NCBI GenBank assembly: GCA_015680685.1
Contig: MNCI01028786.1
Location: 297,326 to 361,325, forward strand
DNA: 64,000 bases
Direction of reading: 5' to 3'
Source: Gnetum montanum
Taxonomy: Eukaryota > Streptophyta > Gnetopsida > Gnetales > Gnetaceae
Shown here: piece after piece, positions 46,381-58,352 of the stretch
Layout of the letters: every line of letters begins with the position of its first letter
Position numbering within the stretch: position 1 is the first letter of the stretch
Notes under the pieces: generated by a model
Database searches by the model: none
Seen by the model: the letters and a program-made list of their open reading frames with translations, nothing else
Told to the model about the DNA's origin: nothing
Position numbers and translations under genes: made by a program

Positions 46381-47187
46381 GGACCTTGTATACCCAAGTT
46401 ATGTTAAAAATAAAGACTAAAGATCTTGAGACACCATGTTGAGCAAGGAGTGAAAATTAATTTTTGGAGCTTCAAGGGAAACATCTAGCTTCACCATTAT
46501 GTTTAGGAGGTTCAAATTTGTAGGAAACGACTCTTTTTTGTTGAAAAAAGCTTTCAGAATCAAAATTTATGGTTTCTAAGGTACAAAACCTTTGATGTGA
46601 AAAACGAGACTTTCTGAAAGATCACCTATCCCAGTACTACTCCAAAATGAATGTGGTCAATTACAAAATTTTTATTTAATTAGGTGCCAAAAATGTCAAT
46701 TTAATTTTCTTCTTAAATTGTTCCACTTTTAAACATTTAAGTTTTCTTACCTAAACATCAATTTTTTATTTGACTTACGATTTGAAAGATATCAATCGTC
46801 AGAGTATCTCATTATGTGTGCTTGAATAAAATAATAATAATAAATTTAAAAAAAAAACAAATTGTGGGCCCAACCCCATCCCAGATATTTTAATATCAAA
46901 AAAAGATCTTTTATGAACCTTGGCCCTAACCTAACAGTTAGGGTCTGCGCCGTAGCATCAGAAGGCCTTGCCATCGCTCACATGAAAAAAGTGTCTGCAA
47001 GCAAGCAACATGCATACGTGATCCTCATCTTGGAATTCCACATGGCACATGACACAATCGTTATAGATACAGGTACATTGCATCGACTACGCTGCCTTCT
47101 TGAGCAAGAATCTCTCTATGGAAAATGTCATTGACAACATCAGCAGGATTAGCCTTGGCATAGTAGGCAACGTAAAGCAAGAAGAAC
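46381..47187. other. Unrecognised DNA between E2 and the LARD-like element
   Basis: Contains an A-rich tract at about 46805-46858 and an open frame 46862-47134. A plus-strand phrase 'LSMENVIDNISRISLGIVGN' and 'VKQEEL' near 47110-47186 ends exactly at the LTR edge. It looks protein-like but is too short to assign. Confidence 0.4.
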
Positions 47188-47768
47188 TGTAACAACGTTG
47201 CCCCAACATTGTTCAACACCCCAAGGAATTCACTAAGATCCAATAGATCTAGGACGGAAGACCTGAGGAATACACCTCTCACAAGTGAGCAACCCAAGAG
47301 AGGGTGCAAGCAACAACACAGCTTCTTAGTGTATGTATGGAAATTCACCTCACAAAGGATAAGCAACTCCAAATGAGGACTATGCAAACAAGCACACCAA
47401 TAACCCTATAGACAACATCGGTGGAAATGGAAACGATGCATCTACAAGGGATGGTGCCTCACCCCCAGATCCCTCATGATCTAGTACAAGGTGTGGCTTG
47501 GCACCACACCAAAACTATCCACTCCTGGCTACCTACATATCTACGACCACCATAGAATCAGGGCCATGTAGTTCTTCGCATGAGGATAGTATGAAGAGAA
47601 CTTAGAGAAAGTTGCAACAAGAGGGTGTCTTGTTGTTGACTTGGTACCACCAAGTCAGGATGGGTTTTCTAACACTTGAGAGTCACCCGAGGATGCCTCA
47701 AAGTGTTCCATAGCCCCCAAACCATGGGGAGAGCCTAGGAGAACCACCACCATGGGACATCTCTCACA
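47188..47768 (-). repeat. LARD-like element 3' LTR
   Basis: 581 bp, homologous throughout to 53085-53708. It lacks about 40 bp that the other copy has as extra 'cctacatatctac' units (near 53430-53490). Confidence 0.88.
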
Positions 47769-50700
47769 ATCCTCCCCCGCACAAAGAAGTGACATCCTTG
47801 AAGTGGAGCCTAGGATGACTTCAAAAGTACACTTCAAGTATGGGTTTGGAACTCTGTCAACTTCGGGGAATCCATCAACTCATCTAATGCCAGGCTTGAA
47901 GAAAGGTACCAACCCCAACACCTGATATGTCCTTCCATCCAATGTCTTGCATGAAACACAAAGGGCATTTAGAGGAATTAGAAAGACTTTCCAACTCTAT
48001 GACAAGTGGGAGTAGTCCAACCCAAAGGGCCAACATCTCTAAGGCATCCCTTAGATTCGTCCCTTCTTAGGTCTAGAGACTTATCTTCTTGCAATAAGAC
48101 AACTCTTCTTCCACAAACCCATACCTATGCAAGAAGACAACTCTTCTTTCATAAGTTTAGCCGAGTTCCTTTGTGAATGGCATCTCAGCATCCATTGATT
48201 TTCTTGAATTTTTTTTATCATCGATTTTGAGGGCTCACCAGGGCCACTACCCATGGTGATGAACTTGGGAACAAAAAATTGAGAGGGAGAACATGCTCCA
48301 AAAGAGACATGTCTCCACAAGCAACTCAAGCTTGCCAGAACTTCACGTTCTACTACTCAACCATTTAAGCATAGAATTCACGCATCTGTATCATGCACAT
48401 TTTTTTTTCTTATCATGTCTATGTAGGCTGCTATGAAGGAAGTCGAGCATGTTCTCCCTTCAAAACAAGGTACAAGGGTAGATCTTTTGAGCTTGACCTT
48501 GCTATCTACAAACACACCAACATCCCATTCCTCATTTCACCATCCAATAGTATTCCATTTTCACAACAAGAAAGAAGATCCAAATTTTGTTTGGAAAACT
48601 TCTCCAAAAGGCTATCATAACATACAAGTCCAAACTATCATCAACAACTTTTGTGATTGTCCAACATTGAGAATGCCTACTCAAATGTTAGAACAAGTGG
48701 AGGATTTTTTGGGCAACCAAACCCAAGACAATCCTCCATACATAAGTCTCATGTCAACCACTAGAACATCATCGATTAAAAGCATAATGTCCCATTCATG
48801 GGAAAGGATCAACTGCACTTGCAACTTACAAGCTATCCTTCCCACTCCAAGATATGGGACAAGCACCATTTTCTGAACACTTGGTCCAAGGAAGCATGTA
48901 GAGTTACCTCTAAGGGCAACCATGATCATGAATTCTCCAAGGAACATCTAGGTTCCTAGAATTTAAATTTTCCTACCGTGTCAGGAATGACTACAACTCC
49001 CAATCAACACCTTTCATTGGATTTTTGAACCTGAAGAAAGAATCCTCTTTGGGAGGTTTTTTCCATTGGTAAGTATAGCAACCCAACTACACCTTACCCA
49101 TGATACACATCCAAGTAGTCCACATAGCCAACAAAACTATAACGTCCAACTTTTACCAAATGAGGGAAGACATGGATTTACAAGTCTTACCCAGATTCGA
49201 TTCCACCTTAAGAACAACTTGAGAAGCGAAAGAGTTCAACCCTTTAAAATTTTATCAAGAGGGATTTTTGTTTCACCCTAGGAGATCTGGGTTTTTATTT
49301 CATGCATCCCAGTCCAACCCGTTTAAAAAAATTGTGGTGCACAAGGCTGCACCACTGCCTATTACCATTCAGCCCAAACAACAAACGCAAGACAACAAGA
49401 ACATTTTGCCCATCGAAGGACTAGGTCCTCAAGATAGTTTTACAAGGAGTGGGCTTCATCAACATCAACTACAAACTTAAAACAATACATGCTTCATCCC
49501 CAAAGAGTTTACAATAAGGGTGGTCTACCAGAGAACTCTAACAAGGAAGTCCCTCTAGAGCCCCCAAAAGCTAAGAGAGAGTACATAAGATCATGTCTTT
49601 CTTACAAAAAGGGAGATATATATATTTAGGCTATATCAATAGCAAGACCTCACAAAGGAGGTTCCATGAATTCCACCAAGGTAACAACATTCTGTCTCTG
49701 GAAACAAGCCCCAAGAGTTCACAAACATGGGACCACTGCTAGGAACAAGTCCCAAACATCAACTGCTTCTAGATCCCAACTAGGGAACAATTGTCTCAAT
49801 ACCACCCGCCTTATTATTTCAGGAACTAAAGAGGGCATTCATCAAAATGGAGAATGACCCCTCATAGGATTAGAGAGATGAGGACACTAACATGAATTAA
49901 CATTACACCAGAGACATGGGACAATACATTAGGAAGGGATGGTGTGATGCATCAATGTATATACGGAACAAGGTACACGGAGGAGATTCGGCAAGACACC
50001 ATAGCTTGCTAGGCACAATGAGTCCCAAGTCATGAAATCACACCATAGTCAACAAAAGCATCAATAAGTCCCAAGCCATGAGAGCGCATCATAGCCCTCA
50101 GAAGCACCAAAAGTAACCGGTTACGAGAATACACCATCGTCCATGAAGCACAAGAAGCCCCCAATCATAAGAGCATAGACTCAAGTATTTTTGAGCACAT
50201 CCAAGCCCACCAACCAAGGCCACCAAGAGAAGTCATAATTTTTGTAACTGTAACATCATTTATCCAAGGATGGACCACCATCCCAACATTTGCAAAACTA
50301 CTCCACAATCACATTCGGCATGGAAGAGGGAGTCTAGGTGCCAATATCCAAAACTCAACTTTACTCCATAGCTAGACATCGCAGCATCACCTTGATTTGA
50401 ATTTTAGTCTACCATTGTAATTCACATGGCCATCATGCACCACCCACTATCAAGGTCAAGAACATCGAACCAATTTGTTTGTATTTTGGGCTACATACCA
50501 CCATTGATCATTTGTGGATAAGATTTCTACTAGTCCAAGAACCCAAGAGGAAGTGTTCACAAGACTTTTCCTATCTCAAGAGCATTCACCGAAGGACACA
50601 TCATCAAGGCATGCCAATATCACTAAGAACACAAGGCATTAGTTCAAGAGCAACTTGGGCAAGGACATGCCCTGGCCTGCTCGTTACAACACCATAGCGC

Positions 50701-53084
50701 AACTAAAGAATTTTCCATGAGGTTTTCAGCAAAATTCCAGATCAAGTCACAAAGGCCGTTTACAACATATAGAGAAGGCGCTTCAAGAATGAGCACCAGG
50801 AAAACACCATACATCAAGCTTGGCCTTGTCACAGGGTGTGGCATAGGCCTACAACAAGGAGATAGCTAACTCACATAGGGCAATAACCTCTCACACTTTT
50901 GTGTGCATAAACTGTCAGAATTGAGAGTATCACAAGGTTACATTTCACACAACCGAGGATAAGAATACATGAGCACATACATGGTATTTGGGAATGCTAC
51001 CCAAGCCCAGAAGACTATAGGATGAACTACCTAAGCCCATCCTAAGCTGAAAGGTTTAGGCCACCAAGAACATACCAAGAAAGCACCATGCTATTTTGAG
51101 AAAAACCTGTCTCTATCGTAAAAAGTACACAATCATTTGTCACACTGCATCCACTGCACCATTGTCTCTAAACATACATGAACAACTGTTGCACTGAAAT
51201 CATAACACGACTACCATCGAATGAAAATGATTCGGGACACAAATGCAACAATCGAATAACGGAACACACCAACTGAGTATCCACCACCTACCACAATGGG
51301 ACCTCAAGGCATTGGTCACTCCTAGGCCATCAGTATCCAACATGGCCAAGGATACCATTTCATGCTATCTGCTAACCCAATATCTGTAGGGTCTAGGATG
51401 GATCACTGTCCTCTGTTAGTGCTCACCCAACATAGAGAAGCAAACAAATCATGATGTACCTATTGATTCATCATAGCCAAGGTACTGATAAATCCACAAC
51501 CCAATGTTGGGATTCTGAGACCAAATAATCAATTCATGAAGGTCTCAATAGCACATATCTTCCCCATAGACATAGTGCTCACAGAATCAACTGAGGTCAC
51601 CACTAGCCGCATCTTTGTACCTGCGTTGCCTGCAAAGACTGAGACAATAGCTTAGAAACAGAGAAGTTAGCAGGAACATGATCAACACATTAGCCTCATA
51701 TACAACCATCAAGCATGATCATATGATAGAGTAATATCACTCTCACAACATCATAAAGAGCAAGACCTCAGCAACATGCATAGAGATCAATCATGAAAAA
51801 CATTGATGGATCAATTAGAAACACTCAAACAAACGAATTCATCATGAGGCACGCCCAAAGAGAGCTAGGACACTCTCAGAATTCCAAGATTCATATACAA
51901 CAAACATTTCCAGCCACTGACACTTGTTCCAACTAGGATCAAAATCTCAAAACAATCATAAGAGGCATGGGCAATAGAGAATCATTATCTCAACTTAAAA
52001 ATGAGGTGGAAGACCAAAGTTTAGCCAACAATAGATCTCCATAAAACCAATTCTCACTACAATGAGCAACATCAAGGAGGATGCGTCCACCAGAAAGACT
52101 CTCATCAAAAGAGGTGTGGTCTCAACAAGAACCAACAATAGGATGACACACACCAGAGGTCTTCGAATCAAAGTGCCCAAAGAAATGTCACTAATCAAAA
52201 GAGTGATGCTACAGATCCAAGGGCAACACAAACAACTCAAACAAGGGAGCACAACTCGCAAAAGATTAGCAACAAGGGCAATCATGCCTCACACACAAGA
52301 GATTTTCAAAACAAGACAACAAACATTTGGCTTTAGGATGGCACAAACGGCCTCTAAATGCATCCTCAACAATCCCAACAACAAATCATCATACTGCATA
52401 GAACACAAAGCCTTGCATTATGAATGATAGACATGACGAAGGTAACATGCATGCAAAATTTGAAAATGCAACCAAGAAGACACGCATACACAAATAGACA
52501 GACATACAATCGCAAGCACGAACGTATGAAGTCTACTTGCAGCGATCTTAATCCACCCAAAACAAGGCTCACCGCAAGCCCATGTCTAATGGCCCTCCAT
52601 CCTAAGGTACCTAGGAACCAACATGTCCCAATTTGTATTTCCCATATTCACTGTATCTAGGTGGAAACCGAAGCAGAGACTTGGTCCGATTCATCCCAGA
52701 TGAATCACTGGAGACCAGAGATGAGAGATCCTTGAAAACAATAATTTACAAGTTGCCAATAGAACTCTTCTCTGCCATATCAAATACAATCACAACTGGT
52801 CCAACCACAAGTAAACAAGTGGAGAACAATACCACAATGCAATCGTATACATCCTCAAGGAGAACAACATATTTCAGTTACTCACAACATAACATCAATC
52901 CCCTCATGAAGAGCATAAAAACATTACCATAAGGCAACTCTTCAAAGAATACATAAGGATATGATCCTAGATCACCTAAGTATCAATCCGGATGGACCAT
53001 TAATAGAACAACCTCAATGGAACAACACAACCAAAGAGGACAAGAATATTGCAACACGATTTCAAAAAATGCTCTAATACCATC
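47769..53084 (-). other. Internal region of the LARD-like element, no recognised coding
   Basis: Over 5 kb with only short open frames on both strands (longest: 48433-48876, plus, 147 codons, low confidence). Sequence is less AT-rich than the surroundings. No catalytic motifs of Ty1/copia or Ty3/gypsy pol were found by eye. Confidence 0.6.
53072..53083 (-). other. Primer binding site (tRNA-iMet)
   Basis: The plus strand 'gctctaatacca' gives TGGTATTAGAGC on the minus strand, starting two bases inside the 5' LTR. Confidence 0.8.
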
Positions 53085-53708
53085 TGTAACAACGTTGCCC
53101 CTACATTGTCTGACACCCCAAGAAAATCACTAAGATCCAATAGATCTAGGGTGGAAGACCTAGGGAATACGCCTCTCACAAGTGAGCAACCCAAGAGAGG
53201 GTGCAAGCAATAGCACAACTTCTAGTGTATGTATGGAAACACACCTCACAAAGGATAAGCAACTCCAAACAAGGACCATGTAAATAAGCACACAAGCAAC
53301 CTTGTAGACAATATCGGTGGAAAGGGAAACGATGCATCTACAAGGGATGATGCCTCACCCCCAGATCCCTCACGATCTAGTACAAGGTGTGACTTGGCAC
53401 TGCACCAAAACTATCCAGTCCTGGCTGCCTACATATCTACAACCACTGCCTACATATCTACGACCATTGCCTACATATCTATGACTACCATAGTAGAATC
53501 AGGGCCATGTAGTTCTACGCATGAGGGTAGTATAAAAAAAACTTAGAGAGAGTTGCAACAGAAGGGTGTCTTGTTGCTGACTTGGTACTGCCAAGCAGGA
53601 TGAGTTTTCTAATACTTGAGGGTCACCAAAGGGTGCCTCAAAGTGTTCCATGGTCCTTGAACCATGGGGAGAGCCCAGGAAAACCACTACCCTGGGACAT
53701 CTCTCACA
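53085..53708 (-). repeat. LARD-like element 5' LTR
   Basis: 624 bp. It contains three tandem 'gcctacatatctac-acca' units at 53427-53490, where the partner has one. Confidence 0.88.
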
Positions 53709-54105
53709 ACAAGCCCATGAAGAAGCAAGACCACTATTATTATGGCCATCCACAAATTCAGTAGCATTGTGATGGTGTATGCACTGTAAATATTGCTCGT
53801 TGAATGGCCGCTACCACCGCTGCCAAAGTTTCTCATATTTGCCGCTATAGTAGTAGGAGCAGCAACATGAGGAAAAAACACAGTAGTGGCCTCCTTCTCC
53901 TTTCTTCTTGTTGTAGACTCTTATGGGTGGTGCTGCCTTGGGTCTTTGTTTGTGCAAGGAATATGTTGGGAGAAGTAATCATGCATCGTCTGTGCGAGTG
54001 CCTGAATGTGTTTTGCAATGCGCTATAGGTAGGATGGATGGATGGATGGAATGGCCTACATATTGTGGCCTAGCACACACACCCATGGATAATAGTGTCT
54101 AACTT
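53709..54105. other. No gene recognised; contains (ATGG)n
   Basis: A short GGAT/ATGG tetranucleotide repeat lies at about 54032-54050. Open frames here are short and partly overlap the LTR end. Confidence 0.5.
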
Positions 54106-54512
54106 GGGTAGCAACATTGGGCCGTCACTCCAGGAAGAGGATTGGCCATCCTTTCTGGCAGATGATAGGCCTAACCATTGTGGCAATGTTGGATTGCCTC
54201 TAAGGGATAGACAATCCTCTTGCTGGAGCAGCGGCCCAACGTTGCTGCCCCACTTCACCCAACTCCCATTACTTACCTTTACCAACTCTGCAACTCCATG
54301 CTAGCACAACCTCTAAGCTTGGGTATAAATGTCTCAGGTCAAATCCCCAAAGGTCACCTCAATAGACATGTCTGTTATTACAATGCACCCTTTTGGGTCT
54401 TCCATTACAACTTTCATTTTGGGTCTTGTTATGATAATTATAACACTTATTATAAAGAGGCACCATTCTCTTTATACAATAGTGCCATTTGGGAATGGAG
54501 ATGTTACACACT
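54106..54512 (+). repeat. Dispersed repeat copy B with inverted-repeat arms
   Basis: Arms of about 38-40 bp at 54106-54145 and 54211-54251 are inverted copies ('agcaacattgggccg' against 'cggcccaacgttgct'). The part right of the arms matches copy A (32990-33246) directly. The segment between the arms matches copy A only as its reverse complement. It ends 'ggagatgttaca', like copy A. Confidence 0.75.
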
Positions 54513-55444
54513 GCATAGAAAAGTATCCTTGACAAATTCAATATGGTAAACCAAGTACAGATTAAGATGAAGGAGCTACATATTGAGGATATGACACATT
54601 ACCTAAAGCTAGGTAACCTCTAATATGCCAATCTAGCCATGTTAACAAGAAGTAGGTCAAGGATTGAATTGGAAAATCAAGTTGCCACTACGTTTGCTCT
54701 CTATGAACATGAGTGACAACTCAATGACCAAATGAAGCAAAAGTTGCAAACTACCAACAGGAAGTTGAAGGTTTTCCAAGTGAAGTTCATTGGGCAATGA
54801 GATGTCATGGAAACCCTAGCAAAAAGAATGGTAAACTACCTACAACTATAGGGCCAAGTAAAGATGTTTGAAGTGGAGTATACCACATTTGCTACTTGGT
54901 TTGTCTAATCTTACAAAATGTTTCCAATGGTATTGTTGGTAGTTGTTGGCAAATGACCAACAACTAAATGATCAAGTAAAGACACTTGAAGTGGAGTGTA
55001 CCACATTTTCTACTTGGTTTGTCCAATCCAACAAAATGTTTTCAATACTACCATGTTCGTGGGAAGTCCTAATGACTTCTGATCTAGCCAAGCTTGCTTG
55101 GACTATGGAAGAACCACGAATTGATGACAAGAAGTTAAACGTGCCCCTAGCTTATTTCCACATGAAAGCAAAGTGCCACTAGCATCACCATAAGAACCAC
55201 TCAAGCAAGAAGAGGTGCCACCAAAAGGAACAACTTGAAGATCATTTAATGGCAAATTTTGTAAGTTTTTTTTGTTTGTCCAAAGTTTTATCATTCTTTG
55301 AGAATCATTAGAATAAAATTTTTGAATGTAGCACTCAATTAATTAATCTTCCTATCCAACAAGGTCACTCCCCTAAATTTTATAACTCTATCTTATTTTT
55401 TGTTTTTAACTCAAGGATAAGTTTTTAATAAGTCATGGAGATAT
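54513..55444 (+). pseudogene. Degenerate 3' internal part of an older element, coiled-coil-like
   Basis: Charged, helix-prone phrases ('LNDQMKQKLQTTNRKLKVFQ'). An imperfect tandem duplication of about 76 bp (54853-54928 and 54971-55046; 'aagtggagtrtaccacattt') encodes 'QVKTLEVECTTFSTWFVQS'. The basic tail 'HHKNHSSKKRCHQKEQLEDH' is near 55190-55245. The right end reads 'aactcaaggataagttttta' to GGAGATA, closely like the sequence preceding E2 LTRs. The element family is otherwise not recognised. Confidence 0.4.
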
Positions 55445-56502
55445 GATGAGCATTAAATAATACAACTACAATATTACATCACCTATAGTGTGGTAGATGC
55501 AACGTAGCAATAGCCACCAATGTCTATATTTTTTTACCAACCACATTTATGACATCATCAATCCAATATGTATCTAAACTCTATTGATTTGATTTCTTGA
55601 ATTATTGTAGTAGTCAATGTATGCCCATAGCATGAATTGAATTAATTATATAAAATCTTATTCAAGGAGCATTATACCTAGACATAATTCATAATCAACA
55701 ACAAGATCAAAATTAATGCACATTCATTGCAACACTTTTCCACAATTGACATTTTCAACATGAGAGCTTCATTAACTACAATTTTACTTTTACACGTTTT
55801 GTCTAATGCTAGTTTTCTACCTTTCAACTTTTACTTTAAAACTTTACTATTTACATTTTGAAACATGGAAAAAAAAACATAAAGAACAATTTGGACATCA
55901 AAAACCATATTTTTGTAACTAAATCCATATATATAACATTAAGCTCTTGCAATGTTGGATAATCTGGCTTAACAAAAATTGTTATAAATTCTTAGGACTG
56001 ATCCAAACAATAATCCTCTACATAATTGTCTTAAACTTCATTCCTTTGAACTTTGTTTTGAAATTGTATCGTCTTATTCTTCACCCTATCGCAGCATTTC
56101 ATTCTAATGAGACGTTTCATCAAGCTGTTTGATGCTGCTTTCATATAGCAATCCTTCAGTAGTAACTCACATTTCATAGAGACAGCAATGTTCTGTAAAA
56201 TAAGGCAGAATGTAGAAAACCGGAATCAGCTTAAAGGATTATCCTTTGTATGCTATTTTACACGAACAGTGTCTCAAGTTTTGTCAATCGTGAACAGTTA
56301 GATGATTTAATGTATAAGTTTCACGAAGGACAGGTTTTTGTCATTTACAAAATGGGGACCTGTAAACCAGGGTATAAGTTTATGGCTAAATATTCATCTG
56401 AATTATCACCATTCATAACCACATTGTTAATTTCCAGTAGTTCTTGTCCGCCATCATTTTCATGCACAACTCAACATTTCACATTCTTGGCATTGCCACA
56501 GT
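55445..56502 (+). other. Possible LTR start, then unrecognised DNA
   Basis: TGATGAGCAT at 55445 follows a polypurine-like GGAGATA, as in the E1/E2 family, suggesting the start of a very decayed 3' LTR; no end was found. The remainder up to the terminal SPC25-like exon at 56503 has no coding signal and may include that gene's 3' flank. Confidence 0.35.
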
Positions 56503-58073
56503 TTAAACATATGACATGCAGCTCCTGCACATTAACGAAAAATCAAGGTACCCACAGAATTTAGCAATTAATTAAGAACAATAAAACAAATAACTATCTC
56601 AAACCAAGCAGTTCTTAAAAAAGCCATAAAGATTATTAATCCACTGTATATAAAAAGGGTCCATTAAATCTTTTATAGCATATTTAGCATTAGTGAAAAG
56701 ACATGTGAAGAATTGGTGGATGGGGGATAATTACGAATAACCAAACTTCTATCCTGTACAATGAAACACGTGTGACATAAGAAATAGATAACAATAGATC
56801 AGCCGTTGGTGCAAACCACGTAACAGCAACATTGAGCAGGCTTCAGAAACCATAACAAAGCATTTCCATGTTTAGCAGCTTTAACCAAGACACCTAATGA
56901 AACTATTGCCCTTGAAAATAGCTTCTCTCAAAACCTATATGCTGCCTAGTAAAATTGAACCTGTGATTTAGGGTTACTAGGCCAAGACCCTTACTATTAG
57001 GCTAATACCTCAAAGTGTAACTTGAAGTGGGAGCTTTTTTCTTGGAAATCCTTTTTAGATAATAAACTAGGAACTTGGGCCATTGCTCATTGGTTGTACA
57101 TAGAAGGGCGCATGTCAAAACCCCAAACTTTTTTTAACAATATAGCATATTGAACCTATAAGAGTTGACAATTTACTTATAGTATATAATGTCAACTGAT
57201 TATAGGATTTGATCCATGCCATTTAGTCATATGAGCTTTATTATCTACAACAGTGATATAAGACAAATATGCAAACATATTTGCTAACTGATAACTAAAT
57301 TTAAACTTACTGACATTGGCAAATTAATGACTTTACAGAACCCAGAGAAACCCACACTTATCATTTACAGAATTGTTGAAGTATCATTGAGCAATACTTT
57401 TTACCATAGCTTTTAAACCCTCTCTAAATTGAACCATAATTTTTTAAAAAAAAATCATAGCATATCTGCAAGCAGCAAAGTTGAAAGACTACAATGAGAA
57501 ACCATACCCTTTAGCTGAAAGGGCTTGGAACATATCCCGCATAGCCTTTACAAATTTAGGTAGATCACCATGTTTGTTTAACTCCACAACCAACTCCTCG
57601 GTGCCAAGAAGGCAAGGATCAGATGCTAACACTGTCAACCAAGAGAAGAAATACAAATTATGATGAAAAGAATTTATCACATAAAAGAATTATCACATCA
57701 TTAAATGGTAAAAACATAATTACATATAGCACTGCAAAAAGAAATTTGCATTGGTAAAATAATATATGGTTTACATTTATAGCAGTTGTTCTTCTGGCTG
57801 TGACGAATTGTAAAGAAAAATTCACGTTCAGGGTATGCATGATCAATATTGGTGAAAATACATTTGATTCCTAAAGCAGACAATGACGTAATGGTGTCAG
57901 TATAACGCCAATTTCTATTCATTAAGACATGTTTAAGATCAATGCTATCAGCATCTTACCCTTGCCAGCTTCAATGCGAAATCCAAGAACTTCATTATAC
58001 CAGGCCATTGCATCTTGTCGACTAGTTGCCAACTGTGAACTAGTTATGCCCATATCCTCATGCTCTGACAAAG
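56503..58073 (-). CDS. SPC25: Kinetochore protein SPC25-like gene, C-terminal exons (partial)
   Basis: Four exons read in frame on the minus strand: 57960-58073, 57775-57870, 57508-57631 and a less certain terminal exon 56503-56524. Donors are GTAAG, GTAAA and GTATG; acceptors are ATAG, TTTAG, GACAG and GTGCAG. The product begins 'LSEHEDMGITSSQLATSRQD' and continues AMAWYNEVLGFRIEAGKG, 'IKCIFTNIDHAYPEREFFFT', 'IRHSQKNNCYKLLASDPCLL' and 'ELNKHGDLPKFVKAMRDMFQ'. This fits the C-terminal globular domain of plant SPC25, a subunit of the NDC80 kinetochore complex that binds chromosomes to the spindle. The N-terminal coiled-coil exons are not found up to 64000. The first acceptor could instead be the nearby TCAG. 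Low-copy host sequence, unlike its neighbours. Confidence 0.72.
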
Positions 58074-58330
58074 CTATTTCCATCGACCAAATCAAATTGA
58101 TTATGACATAATTAATTAGAAAAATCATCTACAGTTTCCCCTCCTGTGTCCAACAGGAGGGGAGAAACGTTATAAATTTCAGCAGGCAACAATAAGTTAT
58201 GGGGAAAACATCTGTAAAAGGAAGTCTGAAACAGGTGTGCTTCACTAAGTAAAAATTCAATTTCAGTTTTAGATTTGACATTACTAAGTATAAGGTAATT
58301 CCCTCTCAACAACTTTTCTTTGGATCCTGG
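58074..58330 (-). other. Intron or upstream DNA of the SPC25-like gene
   Basis: No further exon was identified. The open frame 58112-58312 does not resemble the family. LINE-derived sequence begins at about 58330. Confidence 0.4.
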
Positions 58331-58352
58331 GAGTGCACGATAGAAAATTAAA

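Larger units (their letters stand above)
47188..53708 (-). mobile_element. LARD-like LTR element with tRNA-Met primer site
   Basis: Minus-strand element with LTRs at 53085-53708 (5') and 47188-47768 (3'), starting TGTGAGAGATG and ending TTGTTACA on that strand. Just inside the 5' LTR the minus strand reads TGGTATTAGAGC, the tRNA-iMet primer site TGGTATCAGAGC with one C to T. Just before the 3' LTR is a purine tract (GCGGGGGAGGA). The internal 5.3 kb has no recognisable gag, protease, RT or integrase on either strand, so it is called LARD-like. The flanks AGAAC and ACAAG are not a convincing TSD. Confidence 0.82.

Noticed and set aside
52062-52427. 121-codon plus-strand frame and its antisense partner in the LARD-like element
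   Set aside because: Compositional, no recognised domain, not in the element's sense strand.
56250-56564. 104-codon plus-strand open frame
   Set aside because: It overlaps the terminal SPC25-like exon and 3' flank on the other strand; no domain.
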